A stretch of 8,825 bases of DNA from Anaerolineales bacterium. GTDB taxonomy: Bacteria; Chloroflexota; Anaerolineae; Anaerolineales; E44-bin32. How positions within the stretch are numbered: position 1 is the stretch's first letter; every line of letters starts with the position of its first letter. Below the pieces are notes generated by a model. That model was not told the origin of the DNA. It searched no databases and worked only from the letters and a program-made list of their open reading frames with translations. This document shows positions 6,857-8,825 of the stretch, one piece after another. Position numbers and translations under genes: made by a program. Location of the stretch: positions 1-8,825 of the forward strand of contig DAOVFE010000055.1 of NCBI GenBank assembly GCA_030673085.1, read 5' to 3'.

Positions 6857-7132
6857 TTATAACGATTCTTGGATTTCCTCCCAGTATTCGCTGTCAAAGA
6901 CTTCACCAAAGTAGTCGGCCAGGTATCGAGCCACAAGGTCCACTAATGAAGAATTTCCGTTTGGGCGATAATAGGGGAAGAGGGGTTGCTAAGGATGGGC
7001 CCTCTTTGAAAAAGGCTTTGAATTGGAGCCGCTGGCCATTTGAAGGATGTAGAATCTAGAATTAGTGTCGGCAGGTAGCTTACTTGTAGGCTGGCCCTTG
7101 CTTATCAAGCGACTATGTTGGCGCGAAGCCAT
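6857..7132 (-). pseudogene. unidentified small ORF interrupted by one in-frame TAG (decayed gene fragment)
   Basis: From an ATG at 7130-7132 this frame is open for 47 codons, meets TAG at 6989-6991, and is open again for 43 codons to TAA at 6857-6859. The downstream part reads like real protein: LFPYYRPNGNSSLVDLVA followed by an acidic, aromatic-rich end, RYLADYFGEVF then DSEYWEEIQESL, as in a C-terminal amphipathic helix. I do not recognise the family. An alternative is that a neighbouring frame carrying FFKEGPSLATPL was joined to the tail before a one-base change in the C-run near 6980. Either way the present sequence is broken. It lies just upstream of the operon promoter candidate on the same strand. 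Confidence 0.32.
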
Positions 7133-7172
7133 ATCCAATGATAATATCGAGGCCACACGATAAATGTTAAAA

Positions 7173-7553
7173 TTAAATTATTGAAAACGCAGGAGCTTCT
7201 TCAGAGTGCCTATGATTTCCGAATTCCTCAAAGTCTGATGTCTGGCTGTTCGGTGAGAAGGTATCTCTTCTGGGAAAATATTGAATGCTGGACATATCAC
7301 AGATTATGCTTGATCGGAGATCCATTCTTTCCTCATAGTTTACTGGATTGACTGGTGCCAGGAGGCTCCCAGGATTAATTAGACCAATCACGAACAGATC
7401 TTGATTAAAGGCGAGATGGCTTGAAAAGTTGGTTATAAGCAAGTAATAGCTTGACCTTGCAAATGAAGGTGTTCATTTCAAACTGGCCGGCGAATATGGA
7501 TAAAGCTCGATTTCTAGATGATCTAAGGGTTGTTTGCCTTTAGATTCCACCAT
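7173..7553 (-). pseudogene. unidentified ORF interrupted by one in-frame TGA (possible decayed gene)
   Basis: An ATG at 7551-7553 opens a 26-codon stretch (beginning MVESKGKQPLDHLEIELYPY), which stops at TGA (7473-7475). The same frame then stays open for 99 codons to TAA at 7173-7175. The second part includes NQDLFVIGLINPGSLLAPV and NSQTSDFEEFGNHRHSEEAP. I cannot assign a family. TGA ends several clear genes here, so reading it as an amino acid is unlikely; decay or chance fits better. An open frame of this length can arise by chance in this AT-richer region, so the case for a former gene rests mainly on the same frame continuing on both sides of the stop. The ATG faces away from the amidotransferase gene. 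Confidence 0.22.
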
Positions 7554-7563
7554 AAGAACGCAA

Positions 7564-7569
7564 AGGTGA
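7564..7569 (+). promoter_or_regulatory. ribosome binding site of the amidotransferase gene
   Basis: AGGTGA lies nine bases before the ATG at 7579, supporting that start. The protein then begins directly with the MKRCSKC zinc-type motif expected at the N-terminus of this family. Confidence 0.55.
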
Positions 7570-7578
7570 AAGCAAACA

Positions 7579-8661
7579 ATGAAGAGATGTTCGAAATGCA
7601 TTCTTCCCGAAACCTATCCGGGGATTACATTCAACCATCAAGGCGTCTGTAGTCTCTGTGAAAATTACATGAAGACAGAATATCAAGGTAAAGAAGAGCT
7701 GCTGCGGGTAGTGGATAAATTGCGGAATGGGGATCCCTATGATTGCATGGTTGCTCTAAGTGGAGGTAGGGACAGCACATTCGTAGCCTATTATGCTGTA
7801 AATGAGCTAAAGCTGAATGTACTGGCGGTTACGATTGATAATGGATTTATTCCACAGCAAGTAAGAAAAAACATCAAATGTACTGTAGAACGATTAGGGA
7901 TAGATCACCAATACTTCGCTCATGACCATATGAAACACACCGTAAAACACATCATGAGGTCTTGGATGCATAGCCCTTCCCCGGGAATGATTTCGTTGCT
8001 ATGTACTGGATGCACAACCGGTATTATGAGCGGGCTGGTTAAGGCGGCACAAGAGAATAAAATCTCAGCGATTCTGGGAGGCGGGGGAGATATTGTTGGC
8101 AGCGGAGGTGAACCAGAAGCCTCCTTTGCTGAAGGATTAATGAGCTTGTCCGCGAACCCCAGGTTAAGATCGCTATCGATTGGACTTGGATTCATGCGCG
8201 AGTTTTTCAGGAACCCTCGCTACCTTTCAAACCTCAGATTTTCGACAACTCTTCTTAGAGAATTCCTTTACCGGTTCGCTTTCAAATTAGAAAATCATGT
8301 GCAGCCAATTGGCCTATTCGAGTATATTCGATGGGACGAAGATGAGATCATGTCGGTCATTCAGGGTAAGCTGGGCTGGAAAAAGCCTAAAGACTGGCAA
8401 TCAAGCTGGCGAGCCGATTGTAAGATTCACCTTTTGAAAGAATATCTTTACCGGGAGACGATAGGTTTCACCAAGAATAATGAGCTGCTGAGCGGCATGA
8501 TAAGAGAAGATATGATCACTAGAGAAGGTGCCCTGGTCAGACTAGAGCATGACAATAAGATCTCAAGCCAATTCCTGGCTGATTTTCTCGGCCAATATGA
8601 AATAGAGCTTTGCGAAGTAGATAGTGCTCTGAACCGCTATAAAAAGACGATGACAGGGTAA
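7579..8661 (+). CDS. N-acetyl sugar amidotransferase-like PP-loop ATP pyrophosphatase (WbpG/PseA/WbuX-like)
   Basis: Enzymes of this group use ATP to activate a sugar amide or carboxyl group by adenylation and replace it with nitrogen, for example making acetamidino sugars for O-antigen or flagellin glycans, usually with ammonia from HisH/HisF-like partners. The 360 residues begin with two cysteine pairs, C4-x2-C7 and C24-x2-C27, around the ILPETYPGI stretch, typical of these proteins and likely binding zinc. The PP-loop SGGRDS (61-66) follows a short beta strand, with VTIDNGF (84-90) after it. CTGC (142-145) is a further cysteine pair, and GGGGDIVGSGGEP (167-179) is an unusual glycine-rich stretch that I do not recall from WbuX. 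The C-terminal part is helical and basic. It is transcribed away from the polysaccharide operon and no HisH/HisF gene is in the window. A general ATP-dependent amide or thiol ligase is possible. Confidence 0.75.
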   Translation: MKRCSKCILPETYPGITFNHQGVCSLCENYMKTEYQGKEELLRVVDKLRNGDPYDCMVALSGGRDSTFVAYYAVNELKLNVLAVTIDNGFIPQQVRKNIKCTVERLGIDHQYFAHDHMKHTVKHIMRSWMHSPSPGMISLLCTGCTTGIMSGLVKAAQENKISAILGGGGDIVGSGGEPEASFAEGLMSLSANPRLRSLSIGLGFMREFFRNPRYLSNLRFSTTLLREFLYRFAFKLENHVQPIGLFEYIRWDEDEIMSVIQGKLGWKKPKDWQSSWRADCKIHLLKEYLYRETIGFTKNNELLSGMIREDMITREGALVRLEHDNKISSQFLADFLGQYEIELCEVDSALNRYKKTMTG

Positions 8662-8709
8662 TATTATTGATCTCTGGACAACCGATTTTATTCGATTAGC
8701 CAGAATACC

Positions 8710-8744
8710 CCTCAGCTTGCTGAGGTCCCTAAGCTTGCTTAGGG
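8710..8744 (+). terminator. two tandem CTTG-loop hairpins after the amidotransferase gene
   Basis: The first hairpin is CCTCAG-CTTG-CTGAGG (8710-8725), the second CCCTAAG-CTTG-CTTAGGG (8727-8744). Stems of six and seven base pairs share the same tetraloop. The core stems differ only by a C-G pair in one and an A-T pair in the other, so pairing is kept. They sit about 50 bases after the stop codon. Neither is followed by a T-run, so factor-independent termination is not certain; mRNA 3'-end protection or a repeated palindromic element are alternatives. Confidence 0.5.
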
Positions 8745-8745
8745 G

Positions 8746-8825
8746 ATGAATGGCCAGGGCCGTAGGCACTGCAGGGCGATAGTCCTGAGCGAATATTTAA
8801 ACAAAACCCGCACCCGAAGGGGCAA
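8746..8825. other. right-edge intergenic sequence, no gene seen
   Basis: No reading frame of note. A small CCC-GAA-GGG hairpin lies at 8813-8821, and AAAACCCGC just before it (8803-8811) could be the left arm of a larger terminator-like stem whose other arm lies beyond the window. This cannot be tested here. Confidence 0.3.

Larger units (their letters stand above)
6748..7578. other. 830-base region without an intact gene
   Basis: Lies between the start of the minus-strand polysaccharide operon and the plus-strand amidotransferase gene. It is visibly richer in A and T than the operon. It holds the operon promoter candidate and two interrupted minus-strand frames, listed separately. I saw no tRNA, no terminal inverted repeats of a mobile element and no direct repeat array. 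No convincing plus-strand promoter for the amidotransferase gene could be picked out; TTGACC at 7451-7456 has no good -10 partner. Confidence 0.5.

Noticed and set aside
6799..7059. Plus-strand 86-residue ORF
   Set aside because: Basic, Trp/Arg-rich product without recognisable domains; it is antisense to the more protein-like minus-strand tail and has no binding site.
7473..7475. TGA recoding (selenocysteine or alternative code) in the interrupted frame
   Set aside because: TGA ends at least five clear genes in the window, no hairpin typical of selenocysteine insertion was found after it, and the frame has no known selenoprotein features.
7451..7485. TTGACC as a -35 box for the amidotransferase gene
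   Set aside because: No -10-like hexamer lies 16-18 bases downstream.
7463..7543. Plus-strand 26-residue ORF (MKVFISNWPANMDKARFLDD and a short end) before the amidotransferase gene
   Set aside because: It is short, lacks a good ribosome binding site and lies opposite the start of the interrupted minus-strand frame; no family recognised.
8563..8769. Minus-strand 68-residue ORF over the end of the amidotransferase gene
   Set aside because: It is largely antisense to a clear gene, and its start region is the translated tandem hairpin pair (LSKLRDLSKLR), so it is a shadow.
8727..8800. Possible self-cleaving ribozyme or known structured RNA after the hairpins
   Set aside because: GATGAA and GAGCGAAT looked suggestive, but the conserved core and stems of a hammerhead are not present in the right order.

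Overview
This window looks like part of a polysaccharide (exopolysaccharide, capsule or O-antigen) biosynthesis locus of a bacterium, probably Gram-negative. The gene content points that way: a heparinase II/III-type protein, a WbuB-like group 4 glycosyltransferase, a small polyprenyl-phosphate sugar phosphotransferase and a nucleotide-sugar amidotransferase-like ATP pyrophosphatase. The species cannot be named from the sequence. The minus-strand genes have moderately GC-rich codon use, while the right third (about 6750-8700) is visibly richer in A and T.

Layout, right to left for the minus strand. An extended -10 promoter candidate at 6788-6796 precedes a compact minus-strand operon. The operon starts with a short ORF that looks like the surviving N-terminus of the bi-domain (Zn-alcohol-dehydrogenase-like plus GFO/IDH/MocA) oxidoreductase often found beside heparinase genes. 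It continues, by a 4-base ATGA overlap, into the 784-residue heparinase II/III-family protein (4124-6478), then with a long overlap into a WbuB-like glycosyltransferase (2956-4191), and then into a PglC-like initiating sugar transferase (2264-2938). After a gap of about 200 bases with interlocked inverted repeats comes a second minus-strand pair, the alpha and beta subunits of a thiamine-diphosphate 2-oxoacid dehydrogenase E1 (1128-2057 and 133-1131), coupled by an ATGA overlap. A further minus-strand gene may begin at 47 and run off the left edge.

The right part holds an 830-base region without an intact gene (6748-7578). In it I find two minus-strand reading frames, each open except for one internal stop (TGA in one, TAG in the other); they look like decayed gene fragments. 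A plus-strand gene then follows (7579-8661), coding for a WbpG/PseA/WbuX-like amidotransferase with zinc-type cysteine pairs and a PP-loop. Downstream of it lie two tandem CTTG-loop hairpins whose stems differ by a compensatory base-pair change.

Working together (inference): the sugar transferase would load the first sugar phosphate on the lipid carrier, the WbuB-like enzyme would add a further sugar, the heparinase-family protein would cut or edit uronate-containing polymer, and the amidotransferase would amidate or amidinate a sugar precursor. The E1 pair is a less usual neighbour and its role is unclear. No RNA gene, CRISPR array or intact mobile element was recognised. I do not see a clear new multi-gene system; the more unusual signals are the relict oxidoreductase, the two interrupted frames, the interlocked repeats before the E1 pair and the covarying tandem hairpins.
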